Assembly: GCA_015146655.1 (NCBI GenBank)
Contig: VKHL01000013.1
Location: 254,879-318,878, forward strand
DNA: 64,000 nucleotides
Direction: 5' to 3'
From: Ochromonas danica
Taxonomy: Eukaryota > Sar > Chrysophyceae > Chromulinales > Chromulinaceae
Shown one piece after another: positions 21,001 to 33,255 of the stretch. Each line of letters begins with the position of its first letter. Positions within the stretch are counted from its first letter, which is position 1. The translations under genes were made by a program, and so were the position numbers. The notes beneath the pieces were generated by a model that was given only the letters and a program-made list of their open reading frames with translations, did no database searches and was not told the origin of the DNA.

Positions 21001-24000
21001 AGGCTTTCTATCCATTAGATTACTCATAGCATTTGAATCAAATGGTCTTGCAGTGTCTTCTAATACTTTAGGATGTGTTACAATAATACCTAATGATAAC
21101 TCTCCTTGACTTAATCTTCTACACATTTCAATGAAACTTGTAGGATGATTATACCCTTTTCTATTACCATTACCATTACCATCACCATGAGGATCATCAT
21201 GACTCTGTCTATTACCACAGCAAGTATGGAAAATAGTCCAAATCCATGATCTAGTTGCTGTAAAGAGATCACTTGATTGATCAATGGATCGTGTAGAGTC
21301 TTTTGAATGTGGTTGAATAGCAAATGAAGGGTTATTATCATCTTCATGATGATGATGATGATTAATAGATTTGTCTTCACTAGTTCCCATTTCTGACATT
21401 TCTACACTCATTGTTGTTTTAACATCACGTTGTTGTTGTTGTTGTTCTTCTATTGTTGTAGTCTTATTACCATGTGTAGATGATGTATTCATGTTATTAC
21501 CACTACCACCACCACCTCCTCCAACAAGAGGTAGTTTGTTAATGTTTAATACTTCACCAATATGTGCTAACCAATTATCTCCTGCTGCTCCTTCATTACT
21601 AAATCGTTGTTGATATCGACCACCACCACGTGCTGTTGCTGCAACAAAACTATCAGCATCACGCAGATCAACAGTATGAGCATGAGAGTTATCATTATTA
21701 GCTAATGGATTAGCTGTCATCATGTTCGTAGTCGTCGTTGTCGTAGTGGGCGCTGTCGCTTTAGCTAGTAATGCTGCAGCACGAGACATTCCCTCCACAG
21801 AGACAGACTTGACAGAAGATTGACTTGATAAGAGATCATCATGTGGTGGGATGTTATTAAATGTGCATAATTCAATTACTAACCCACCTAATCTAGCAGT
21901 ATTTTTCTTATCTGCTAGAAAATTCATTAATCGTAAAACATCTTGATATAATGCATCATTTTGTACAGTACGTAAAAATGAATTTAATTCAACAATAAAG
22001 GATATCCATGCTTCATCAATAAATGAACTTGCAACATCTGTTTGTGGTACTGCTTGTAAGATTAAATCATTAGTATCCACAAAATATGGTGAAAAATATG
22101 ATCCCATTCCAGCTAATCGAAAGGCTGCAGGTAATTTAGCTTGTCCTATTGGACATAATGGTTTGTATTTACGATTGAAATGTTCTTCATCATAAAGAAA
22201 GTCAATATAGGCTAATGTACATTCTGGTGAAATACCAATACGAATGGAATTCCGATTATTCCGTTGTTCTGCGGAACGAAAACATGAATAATCATATCTT
22301 GCAATAAACTTCATTAATAAATCTGCACGTCGAATCCGATATCCTTTCTATAGAAAACAATAACATCAATCAACAACATGTTAATCTATCACATACATCT
22401 CATAATAATTTACAGGGTTTTTTCGATATCACACAATATTGTACGTTCACGAACACGAAATCCCGAAAATACGAAATCCCGAAAGAGGACTGGTTTTATC
22501 AATCTGTTTTCATCTATGACATGACAATGACATGACTTACCAAGACTCTTGCAGCCAAAGGAGGTAAGAAGAAAGAAATGAAATAATAGAACATCATTTC
22601 TGTGCTATAGAAATTATATGATACTAATGCGTTAATTTGTTGTGCGAATTCACGATATTCTTCACGTAATAATGTTGGTTTTAAGCATGCTGGTCGTTTA
22701 GTTGGTAATACCCAAGGACCCCCTATCACCATCACCACCCAGTCAAGTTAATACACTATGAGATCATAACACAACGCTAACACAGACAAACTTACCACTG
22801 GACATAAATGGATGGTTACATCCCATAATATTGACACGAGCAGCATGGAAAGGCATATCAGAATCTGCCATACGATGTTCACGACGTAATTCACGGCCAT
22901 GTTTAGGATGTAAGATACGAATTGAACTATGCTTCTCATCATCTAATCCACTTCCTAATGACTTTGCATGAGCAATAATAGGATTCTCTGTATGAATTTC
23001 TCCTTGTTTACGATCACTTCGATGTTTACGAACTTGTTCATCAGATGAACCAAAACCAAATCCTAAGTCATTTAAGACAGAGATATTTAAGAAGTCACTA
23101 CTACCACTAGTACTACTACCAGATCCACCTTTCAACATTTTCAAATCATTTTCTAAATCACGTTTCCGTTTATAACGATAAGCAAAGAGTGGTACAAGGA
23201 TAATAGCAAAAATACCAATCATAACACCTGCTATACCACCCCATCCTAAAGTATCAAAGAGGAATTTTTGAAAAGGATTATAACAATGATCTGTAGAATA
23301 TCCTTGTTGACATTGATAAGGACATTGAGAAGTTCCCCATTCAGATGTTGTATAAAAAGAATGTGTAGGTGCGTTAGTACATTCTAAACAAGTCCCTCCT
23401 GCATTATTGAAGTCGCCATTACCAGTGGAATAGTATCCAATACCACAAGGATCACAGATCGTTCCTAAGGCAGGATTATTACCATATCCTGCATCACATA
23501 CAGGTAGATAGATGACTCCATTTGTACCACCTGTAGCAGAGCTTCCACCTGTTAAAGCAATAGTAGCAGCATTACGAACTATTGTAGCAGAAGAAGAAGA
23601 GGAAGAAGAGGAAGGAGAAGAAGAGTAATAGCTAGTACATCCTGCTGGACCACCTGTTGCTAACATAGCACCAGAAAATGTGAAGTCATCATAGCTATCT
23701 TTATAATTGAATACTTGAACAAATCCACCACCACCACCTCCCCCTGCCCCAGTATCAGTAGCACAAGATCCTGCACCACCATTAGCTTTGATGACTCCAT
23801 CACCAGTAAATTTGGATGCTAAGACAGAAACGGTACCACCTGCACCACCACCTGATCCTGGAGATGTACCACTTTGACCATTAGCAATCAAATTACCATA
23901 AAGTGTTATGGAGTTGGAAACACGTAGACTAATGATACCACCACCAAAACTACTATTACTGCAACTATACGAGGAACTACTAAGAGAAGATGAGCAACCT

Positions 24001-27000
24001 CCTCCACTACCACTGTATAGTTTCGATGTCCATCCTTGATTACTATTCGATGGCCCATAAGTTGATCCACCACTTGAACCATAGTTTTGTCCTGATCCAC
24101 CATATCCGCCATGACCACCTCCTCCACTTCCAATATACTGTCCTACACCTGTTAAACCAGGTTGTAATCCAGATCCTGCTGCACAACCTAAACCATTAGC
24201 TTGAATGGTTATATTGGGTTTAGTTGTAATTGTTTTAGCACAAAAAAATATCATTGATCCTTCTAATAGAGATTCACTTCCAATAGTCACCGTCTGTTGT
24301 GCTTGTAATACAATAAGATGACTATAATGAGAAGTATTGGTTAAGCTACAAGCTGTCAAATTGGTTGGAATAGGTTCAGCAACACAAGAAGTTCCTAGAC
24401 CTTCTCTCCTGCGAATATTTGAACCAGTTGGGAATTGTAGACGTTGTGCTTGAACAAGTAGACGATTAGCAAAGACATTCTTTAAAGTAACATTACCAGA
24501 GGAGGTAAGATAGACTTCAGAGATAGTTGTATTATTATAATAATTGGTTGTATTTAAATTGTTTTCATTCTGTGTTACCATCCCTAATAGACTTGCACCA
24601 TGTTTAGCTGTTATACTGACTCTTCTAGAGAAGAACATGGAAGAATCTTTAGAAAGTGATAGATATTTGCATTGAAAGATAGCTCTATCACCATAATGAT
24701 CATTGGTCAATCCAGTCAGATTGGTAGTCAAAGATACTGTAGCAGATTTGTATTCAATCAAATCAGCTTGCATTGAGCAGTTCATTGTTGCATCCACACA
24801 AACGAAAGATGAATTTTCAAACATGATTAATGAGCAAAGACCAATAGTACTATAAGCACCTGAGTTTGTACAGGTTGTAAGTTGTGCTAAAGTTTGGTTT
24901 CGACCTGATACAATTGCTCTGTTAAGAACTTTCACCCATTGTGTAGTGGAAGGAATATCATTTATCCATGTCATTGCTAAAGGAAGATCTGATAGTATCA
25001 ATGAAGAAGATGGCTTTTGGTAAACCATCAACAAACTCTTGCGGGTATTAACTGTCGAATATGATGATAAGGTGACAAACAATGTCCCCGCACCACCTAA
25101 TAGGCAATGACTTCCTCCACTGCCACTGGACAGAACGGTCGTATTGACCAATCCTCCACCTGAGATATCAATGAGATTGGTCCACGCATTTACAAAAGAG
25201 TTAGCACCAAAGAGCTGACAAACAAAATCACAAATTAGTAAGCCATTAAAACAACTAAAGCAAAGCAAACTGTATGATATCACTTACACTAATTGCAATG
25301 CGACCACCACCTCCCGCTGGGGACATTAACGAAGCATCACCATTACCACCCTTCACACTCAGATGACCTTGTAACGTGAGGTTATATGCTTGAACAGCAA
25401 TACTACCACCAGAACCTGCGCCGTAATAAGATTGAACAGCTGGAGATCCTTCAGCATCAATACGAGCACTGCTGTAAACTTTCAACACTCCTTCAGCATG
25501 CAGAATTACACGACCACCTCCTTGACCAGAGTGATTGAAGTAGCCACCACCTGAGCCAAAAGTGGGATTAACGAAAGCAGGAAGACGAACATCTTCAAAT
25601 ATTGATAAGGTTCCAATCTGAACAGTTGATTCACGTCACTAATGCCATCTTGTAATGTAAAGAGCAAGCATTGAAGAGACGAACCTGTGATTCAACATTG
25701 GCAAAGGCAGAAGTACAATTCGTGCTTCCTCCACTCCCACCATACGATCCTCCAGCCCCTAGTCTGGAAACGCTACCAGGACCCTCCCAAGGCCCTTGAC
25801 CAGTCGTGGTCAGGGTACCATAAACTGTTATATCCTGGGCCGATGTAAAGTTCAGAGCTCGTCCCTACCATCATCATTCAAAGAAAATAGTTAAAGAGGA
25901 GACAGACAATCCAAGAAACAAAAAGATATACCTGGATGATAGTAGAGGACTGGATAACGATAGACTGAGAAGCAAACACATTCAAAGAGCAATTGCCTAT
26001 AACAGTTAGATTGGTGTTTGGCCCAATCGATAAACTACCAGCATTAATCTGGCAGTTAGTTTCTCCAGCACACTAATCAGCAGAATATTCGAATTAGAAA
26101 GGTTTTTAATGATAATGGTCTGCTTTTACTCACCACAAAGAAGATCGCTCCTGAGGCAAAACGACAATCCTCATTACTGTACGACTGACACACAATATCT
26201 TCAGCACAATTATAAAATCTCGGCTCATCCCTTGAAGTTGGCCGTGAAGTCGGTTGAGTGGTAGGTTGCACCGATGGTTGACTTGTTGGGCAAGAAGATG
26301 GCTGGGAGGAAGGCACTGAAGATGGTTGTCCACTTGGCTGAGAAGTTGGGCAGCGACTTGGCTGTGCTGTCGGCTTTCCAGAGGGAATAGATGTTGGCTG
26401 AGAAGTCGGTTTGTCGGAAGGCTGGCTAGTTGGCACCGAAGAGGGCTGGCAGGACGGTTGTGCGGTTGGATGGGTGCTTGGCTGTGAAGAAGGTAATGAT
26501 GTTGGCTGGCCTGATGGGATTGAAGAAGGCTGTCCGCTTGGCTGGCTCGATGGTTGAACACTTGGTTGGCCAGACGGAATCGAGGACGGTTGCCCACTTG
26601 GTTGGCTCGACGGTTGCGCACTTGGTTGGCCAGACGGAATCGAGGACGGTTGCCCACTTGGTTGGCTCGAAGGCTGAGTGGATGGTTGCCCTGTGGGTTG
26701 TCTGGTGGGTACAGAAGACGGTTGCGTAGATGGAGCACTTGAAGGCTGCCGAGTTGGTTGACCGGAAGGTTGTCGAGTTGGCTGGCCACTTGGCTGTAAA
26801 GAAGGCTGTCCAGTTGGCTCACTCGTAGGTAGCGTTGAAGGAAAGCTGGCAGGGCTGGTGGTGGGAAAATCTGTTGGATAGGAACTTGGCTGTCCAGAAG
26901 GCTTACTGCTGGGCTGACCAGAAGGCTGTGATGAGGGAACACCAGAGGGTTGACCGGAGGGCTCACTACTTGGTTGGCCGGTGGGTTGACCGGATGGGAC

Positions 27001-28944
27001 GCCCGTTGGCTGAGCTGTTGGCTGCCCGCTTGGGACCATCGTTGGCTGAGCTGACGGTTGTGACGATGGCTGCGAACTTGGCACCGCTGACGGTATCGAG
27101 CTGGGCTGCGCACTGGGAAGTGCTGAAGGCTGAGCGCTTGGACAACCAGATGGCTGTGTACTTGGTTGCATCGTGGGAGTTGAACTGGGCTGAGATGTAG
27201 GTTGTGCGGTTGGCTGCGCTGTTGGCAATGACACCGGATTCGAGGATGGCCAAGCTGACGGTATGCCAGATGGCTGGGATGAAGGCTGTGCGGTGGGCTG
27301 CCCGCTTGGTTGTGAAGAAGGTATTGAAGATGGTTGAGAGGACGGCTGGGAAGATGGTGCAGATGATGGTTGTGTAGAAGGTAAGGATGAAGGTTGAGAT
27401 GAGGGTTGACTCGAAGGAAGAGATGTTGGTTGAGATGAAGGCAAGGATGAAGGTTGAAGTGATGGTTGGGAGGTTGGCAAAGACGTTGGTTGACTTGAAG
27501 GTTTCCCCGAAGGTTGAGAGGACGGTTGAGATGAAGGGAAACTCGAAGGGTGGCTACTTGGTTGCGAAGTCGGGAAAGAAATGGGTTGAACGGTGGGATT
27601 TGACGTTGGCTGAGATGTTGGTTGAATGGTGGGCTTTGACGTTGGCTGAGATGTTGGTTGAGCTGTGGGAGTCGATGCCGGGTTGAGAGAAGGTTGAGAA
27701 GTTGGCACCGAGGTAGGCAAAGAAATTGGACATGAACTAGGCTGCCCAGTCGGCTGACTAGAAGGCTTGCCTGTTGGATTCGCCGTTGGATTAGAGGAAG
27801 GTTGCGATGAAGGTTTGACGCTTGGTTGTCCAGTTGGGCGACAAGTCGGGTTGGAGGTTGGCCAAGCGCTTGGTTGACTAGTTGGGCGAGATGCGGGCGA
27901 CAATGTCGGCCTTCCAGATGGTCTTACGGTGGGGGACGTTGAGGGTTGTCCAGAAGGACGATCGGAAGGTCGAGAAGACGGTCGAGAACTGGGTTCAGAG
28001 ATTGGGCAAGCGGTCGGCTCACCTGTTGGATGAGATGAAGGTTCTGAAGTCGGGTGCGATATGGGTCGCGAAGAAGGTCTCGATGTTGGACGGGATGATG
28101 GCCTTGAAGAAGGTCTCGATGTTGGACGGGATGATGGCCTTGAAGAAGGTCGTGATGTTGGACGGGATGATGGTCTTGATGAAGGTCGTGATGTTGGGCG
28201 GGATGTCGGACGGGAACTTGGTACATATGTCGGTGAGTATGTGGGACTTTGTGATGGAGCATACGTTGGTGCATATGTAGGAGCATCCGATGGCGCATAC
28301 GTTGGTGCTTGTGATGGGGCTTCTGATGGTGCATATGTAGGAGCATCCGATGGTGCATACGTTGGTGCTTGCGATGGGGCTTCTGATGGCGCTTGTGTTG
28401 GAGCTTGTGACGGTGCTTGTGTTGGAGCTTCTGATGGGGCTTGCGTTGGCGCTTGTGTTGGAGCTTGCGTTGGCGCTTGTGTTGGAGCTTGCGATGGAGC
28501 TTCTGATGGGGCTTGCGTTGGCGCTTGTGTTGGAGCTTGCGATGGTGCTTGTGTTGGTGCTTCTGATGGCGCTTGTGACGGTGCTTGTGTTGGAGCTTGT
28601 GACGGTGCTTGTGTTGGAGCTTCTGATGGGGCTTGCGTTGGCGCTTGTGTTGGAGCTTCTGATGGGGCTTGCGTTGGCGCTTGTGTTGGAGCTTGTGTTG
28701 GTGCTTGCGATGGCGCTTGTGACGGTGCTTGTGTTGGAGCTTGCGATGGTGCTAGTGATGGAGCTTGTGATGGGGCAATGGTGGGAGACAGAGTTGGCGG
28801 ACATGAAGGAGATATGGTTGGAATTTGTGTTGGTGGCAAGGTAGGTGCCGCAGTTGGTGAGTCTGTTTGTACATCAACTGTCTCAGACAATAATACAATA
28901 ATGATACAATTCAATATCAAATAGAACAAAACCCAAGTATTCAT
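18040..28944 (-). CDS. Giant membrane protein: Pro/Thr/Ser stalk + glycine-rich ectodomain + multi-span C-terminus
   Basis: Seven exons (28944-26134, 26072-25932, 25864-25685, 25617-25288, 25214-22796, 22722-22541, 22347-18040) join in frame to about 3456 residues. A signal peptide (residues 1-20) leads into about 880 residues of four-residue x-x-P-S/T repeats, a probable O-glycosylated wall or surface stalk. Next is a Gly/Ser-rich, N-glycosylation-rich ectodomain with Cys-rich EGF-like ends (CDPCGIGYYSTGNG, CPYQCQQGYSTDHC), and a membrane span near residue 1800 (GGIAGVMIGIFAIILVPLF). The cytosolic part has GPWVLPTKRP, KFIARYDYSCFRSAEQRNN and ECTLAYIDFL, then about 1000 low-complexity residues, and a final block of membrane spans (LILLVSIWPGALLIAPISG). 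From the second exon on, layout and motifs match, from memory, the plant glycine-rich proteins of the AT5G11700/AT4G32920 type; their function is not settled. Ten Ns in a TGA run leave the exact length open. Confidence 0.87.
18779..18788. other. Ten-N assembly gap inside a GAT trinucleotide run
   Basis: Ten Ns interrupt a GAT/ATC repeat that encodes poly-Ser in the last exon of the giant gene. The frame agrees on both sides if ten bases are missing, so this is probably an unresolved microsatellite rather than a break in the gene. Confidence 0.95.
26223..28866 (-). repeat. Pro-Thr/Ser tandem repeat coding region
   Basis: The first exon of the giant gene here is a degenerate 12-base (four-codon) tandem repeat. 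The N-terminal third encodes AP-T/S-Q/E units that are nearly clonal in DNA, then RP-T/S-S units, then QP-S-S/G/T units with more divergence. The near-identical first third suggests recent unit expansion. Long open frames on the plus strand here are mirror effects of the repeat. Confidence 0.9.
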
Positions 28945-29433
28945 TGATTAAAAATCTCTTGGAATAAAAACATGCAAAAGAGACTCCGTTCAAAACTTGT
29001 TCGAATACTTGAATAAGAGCCAAAGATCAATCGATCTAATTATTGAAAAGATTTCCAAAAAATTGCTCCACTCACCCCACACCCACCAATAAGGACTAAC
29101 GCGTTTCTCTCAGAAACACACGATTTTCTTCCCACCCCTGCTGCTGATGAAAACACTGTAACTTAAGAAAAGGGTGCCTTGTTTTTTGTATTTTTTTTTT
29201 GCGATTTTAATTCTATTTGGATTAATACGTTCTTATTTCGATGTTGAATCAAATCCTATTTTAATCGTCGCATATTTCTAACTACATCCAAAGTTATATT
29301 AACAAACAGCAGCATTTCGATTTCCGATGAAAATTGCTTCTTGCGCGGGGTGTCCTGGCCTCTGCCTTTCTGTCCTTCCTTCGACCAGACAAACAACAAC
29401 AACAGTAGCTACAGAGAGTCCATTTTCTAACCA
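28945..29433. promoter_or_regulatory. Divergent promoter gap with AACGCGTT at 29098-29105
   Basis: This 489-bp gap lies between the giant gene (minus, start 28944) and the AAAP transporter (plus, start 29434). It carries one AACGCGTT at 29098-29105, a poly-T tract near 29190 and AACTTAAG at about 29160. No coding signal is seen. Confidence 0.45.
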
Positions 29434-31041
29434 ATGTCCACCATGTTTTCTTATTTATTAGGAAATTCTAATCCATCAAGTGCTGCCAATGAGGCTTTGA
29501 TAGGTCATGAACATGATAATCCTATCCACACTCAACAACAACCAACAGCAGGAGCAACAACAGCTGTTCCATATCTTGAAGACAAACAGGAGAGTATTTA
29601 CACAGATATTCTTGATCCTTCTGGTATTCATTATTCACATTTAAATAAAAATGAAGATGGAAAAATGGGTGCTTCGATTGCTTCTTGTTTCTTTACATTA
29701 GGCAACACTATTATGGGCTCGGGTATATTAGGTCTACCTTATGCTTTCTCTAAGACTGGTTGGGTGTTAGGGAGTCTATTAATCTTATTTTCTGCAACTT
29801 CTAGTGCATTTGCACTTCATCTCTTATCCTGTTGTGCATTGAAGTTACCTTATCCATCTTCCTTCTATAAAGTTGCTCACACTGCTATGCCAGGTTTTGA
29901 AAAATTAATTGATTTAGCAGTCATGACCAAATGTTTTGGTGTAGCAACCTCTTATTTGATTGTTATTGGAGGATTAATGCCAGATGTCATGGATGAGATC
30001 TATGGCAGTAATAGTGGTAATGGTGCCTCTGTGCTTAAATCACGATTACTTTGGATTGTCTTTGGCTTTTGTATTGTTGCACCATTAAGTACTTTCAAGC
30101 AATTGACTGCTTTGAAATACACGTCATTCTTATCCATCTCTTTCATCTGCTTTTTGATGTTATTGGTGGTCTTATACTCAGCTAATGTCTCTGGTCTTGA
30201 TCCCTGTGCTTCAGATGATGATAATTCCTCTTCCATGTTAACCAGCTCTACAGATGATGGAACTTGTGTTGGAGAGAAAGCCAACTTCTTATTTAATGTT
30301 GATACAATGAAAGTTCTCTCTATCTTTGTCTTTGGTTTCACTTGCCATCAGAATATGTTCACGATTGTTAATGAAATTGATGCAGTTAGCAAACCACGCT
30401 GTAATACTGTGATTATGGCAGCCATCGGAACTGCTTTTAGTATTTATATGATCATTGCTACTTCTGGTTATAACACTTACGGAGATGCTGTGGAATCGAA
30501 TATCCTTCAGTCTTATCCTAGTAAGTCGAACCATCATTATCCCATTATTTACTTTGCCTTTCATTGATTTGTCATTAGTCTAACTAACTATCCCGCTTTT
30601 TGTTTGTTTGGATAATACGTGATAGAGACACCAATTGTTGCCCTGGCAAGAGTATTTGTCTCTTTGTTAGTCTGCTTTACATATCCTCTACAATGTAATC
30701 CTGCTCGTCGATGTGTCATGACCTTGTTATCCTCTATTTACAAAGATCATGAGAAAACTCCAGCTGATGCTGAAGCTGCACAAAATATCCGATATATGAT
30801 CATTACTGCAGTGTTTCTAGGAGCAAGCTTTGCTATTGCTCTTTCGGTAGAGGATCTTGGTGTTATGTTATCATTGGTTGGAGCCACTGGATCGACACTA
30901 GTTTCGTATATTCTCCCCGGCTTTTGCTATTATTTTCTATTTAAAGATGAAGGTCCAGCTTGGAAGAGATATGTAGCCTTATTTCAAGGATGCTTGGGTT
31001 TAATCATAATCCCAGTGTGCTTGACTTTCATCTTCCTCTAA
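29434..31041 (+). CDS. AAAP-family amino-acid transporter (SLC38/AVT6-like)
   Basis: Two exons (29434-30520, 30626-31041) with a 105-bp intron give 500 residues. A hydrophilic 70-residue N-terminus precedes the Aa_trans fold. The first span has the family signature GNTIMGSGILGLPYAFSKTG, the unwound TM1 that binds the amino-acid backbone. About eleven spans follow, including FVFGFTCHQNMFTIVNEI (TM6-like; CHQN is typical of SLC38 and plant AVT6) and a C-terminal SLVGATGSTLVSYILPGFCYYF. A Ser/Asp-rich loop with two Cys lies between spans 5 and 6. It would move neutral amino acids with protons or sodium, at the plasma or vacuolar membrane. The splice join reads SYPKTPIVALARV, which fits the family. 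Confidence 0.93.
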
Positions 31042-31446
31042 CAGCCCAAGTAAACTAGTTTGACCTATTGTCGTCATCTAACACTGGGTTGAGAAGGATA
31101 GGTGATGATGATGATGGAGAGGTTAGAGTTTACTATAGTATTGTCATGTCTAGTTTGTAGTCTAGTTTGTATTCTATATGATAGAGAAGTGTTCTTAATG
31201 AGATAAGTCTATGGACGAACTTTGTCATTGTTTGCAAGCATCTTCTATAACTGACTCACTCAGCATCACACCTGATTGCTCAATACTGACATACTGTTTG
31301 TAAGCATACAAACTGACATACAGTAAGCCAGTGGATGATAGACCAGTAGCACACAGATTATAGATTAGAGCACATGTGCCATACCGTTTCCGGGCGTCAA
31401 ACCGGTCACGCTGAATATTTGTAGTAGGGAAAATCATCCAAAGGAT
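31042..31446. other. Spacer between transporter gene and inserted element
   Basis: No gene is seen. A minus-strand frame of 86 codons (31225-31485) runs into the left end of the element at 31451 and has no recognisable domain; I do not call it. Confidence 0.5.
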
Positions 31447-31450
31447 TTTA

Positions 31451-33114
31451 AGGCCCATTGCGTGGAATCGGTCGACATCCCCCACTCACACCGCGCGCAT
31501 GAGCGCGCTTTCACCGAACAGCCGAAACCCGTTTTTGGTCCTGCTTTTCAACAACACAGCAGCAACTGTATTTTGTTGTATGCTTATGATATTTATCATC
31601 TTGATAGGGACAGTTGCTTTCTCTTGATCTACAATGATGGTTCTCTTCTTTTCTCTGTGGCAGTTAGTTCATGCTTCATTTAAATGGTAGAAACAGTCCA
31701 CGCGAAGTGAGCTATTCCATGGTGATGGTAATGGAGAGTGAACACAATCTTTATCTTCTAGGTTGTTATGTGCATAGAAGCTTTGATGATGGTTAAGTAT
31801 ATGGTTAAGTTGTTACACAATGTAGTGTAGTATATGTACATACTAGCTGTTGTTAATCATCTTCGCTATCTTCTTCCGCATCTTCCACCTCCCCCTCTTG
31901 AAAGAGCATGTTGGATTCGCTCCGATGATCTGTGAGGGATGTAGCAGATCGACGAATAGAAACTTCCTTTGTCCCGTTGGGCTGGCTATCATAAAAGAAT
32001 CATCGGGATATTTTATAGCACCTTCTACAGTTCCCACCAGCCACATTAGCTTCGCGGCCTGCTGTGGTGCGATCTTGACCAGAGATCGCCTTGTCGCCTT
32101 TCCCGTGTACCCATGCAATGAACTCAAATTTAGGCGCTTTGGGTCGCTTGGAGACTTTCACGTTTCGAGCACCCTTCATAGCAAATCCAATCTTGAAGGC
32201 ATTAGGAAAGGACTCATAAGATCCATCGATACAGAGGTATCTGGATTGTGTAATTTGGACTTGAGATTGCAGTGCAGCCTGTTGCTGTTGCACCATAGCT
32301 TCCTTTGATAATCCACATCCAGCGACATCATTTAAGGCCGCTTCCCCTTCAGCAATCAGCAAGTCCTTCTTTACGATGTCACCACCTCTTTCAGTTGGGG
32401 AATCTTTTATTGTGTACTTCATAACTCCGCTGCGGCCATACCAATGGCGAGTGATTCCTTGGTCAATAGCTTGTAGATGTTGAGTTAAATAGTGCTAGTA
32501 GTAGTAGCAGTAGTTGTGGTAGCCGTAGTAGTAGTGGCAGTAGTTGTGTTGTCTATTGTATTATGCTCTGCATCGGTGGTAAGAAGAGTCAGCACCACCA
32601 GCTGAAGAAGGCAATAGTAGAAGAAGATACAATTACCTATCATAGTTGGCTTTTCTTTTGAGTCGAAAGCTGGCTTGATGTGATCGATTTCTTGCACTGG
32701 CAGACGATTGTTCGTGCCTCGTGCTGCCTTTCTCGAAAGGCATAATTGACACGAAATTGGTCTCTATCGAGCAAGCAAGAAGGTTTCCATATGTCAATTA
32801 TGGTCTACTTAAGATAGGAATAGTCAAGAAAGATTGCTACCTGAGTAGATCCTAGTAATAGTGCTTCAAAGTTCTTACTATTTTAAATAGTAAGGTTTTT
32901 GAGCCATTACCCAGAGCGAAGAAGAGGACTTTGAGAATTCTGCTAAGTTCTAATCCGTAAAGGACCAAATTTGTAAAATGGAAAAAGTTTATCTTGTTAT
33001 GAGACGTGTTATTGCTTTCAATCTGTTCATTTGAACAGGAAGACAAATAGTGAAAACAGTGCTGCGGTGACTGCTGATGCGCGTTTGACGTCGACCGATT
33101 CCACGCAATGGGCC
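31451..33114. mobile_element. TTAA-flanked DNA transposon-like element with 25-bp terminal inverted repeats
   Basis: GGCCCATTGCGTGGAATCGG plus TCGAC (31451-31475) is repeated exactly in reverse complement at 33090-33114, so 25-bp perfect ends enclose 1664 bp. Both ends are bordered by TTAA (31447-31450 and 33115-33118), the target duplication of piggyBac-type transposons. No DDE transposase is recognised. The inside has minus-strand coding signal between about 32490 and 31843 (ITRHWYGRSGVMKYTIKDSP, KFLFVDLLHPSQIIGANP), read in two frames, so it is either a decayed gene or has an intron I missed. A possible short upstream exon starts at 32697 (MQEIDHIKPAFDSKEKPTMI). It is probably non-autonomous or decayed. 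PIF/Harbinger is less likely because its three-base target does not fit both sides. Confidence 0.72.
31843..32490 (-). pseudogene. Coding remnant or split gene inside the TTAA element
   Basis: Two overlapping minus-strand frames (32422-32000 and 32127-31843) both read like real protein: the first includes YLCIDGSYESFPNAFKIGF and KAPKFEFIAWVHGKG, the second LMWLVGTVEGAIKYPDDSFM. The best simple account is one protein with a frame change near 32090. The first frame is open upstream to a TAG near 32490. I do not recognise the family, and no catalytic motif of a known transposase is seen. Confidence 0.45.
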
Positions 33115-33255
33115 TTAAGCTTCATCTTAGTTAACTTAACAGATCATTAACTTAGCCGGTAGTTAACTTAATAGGTGAAAGGCGAGCAACAAGAGGCGCC
33201 CGAAATCAATTGCCACAATACAATACCCAAGAAATCCGCCCTCTTTGAGATACTG

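Noticed and set aside
28019-28924. Long open frames on both strands across the Pro/Thr/Ser repeat
   Set aside because: They are frame shadows of the 12-base repeat; only the minus frame with signal peptide and in-frame splicing is a credible gene.
31225-31485. Minus-strand frame of 86 codons next to the transposon-like element
   Set aside because: It crosses the element end at 31451, has no recognisable domain and no splice support.
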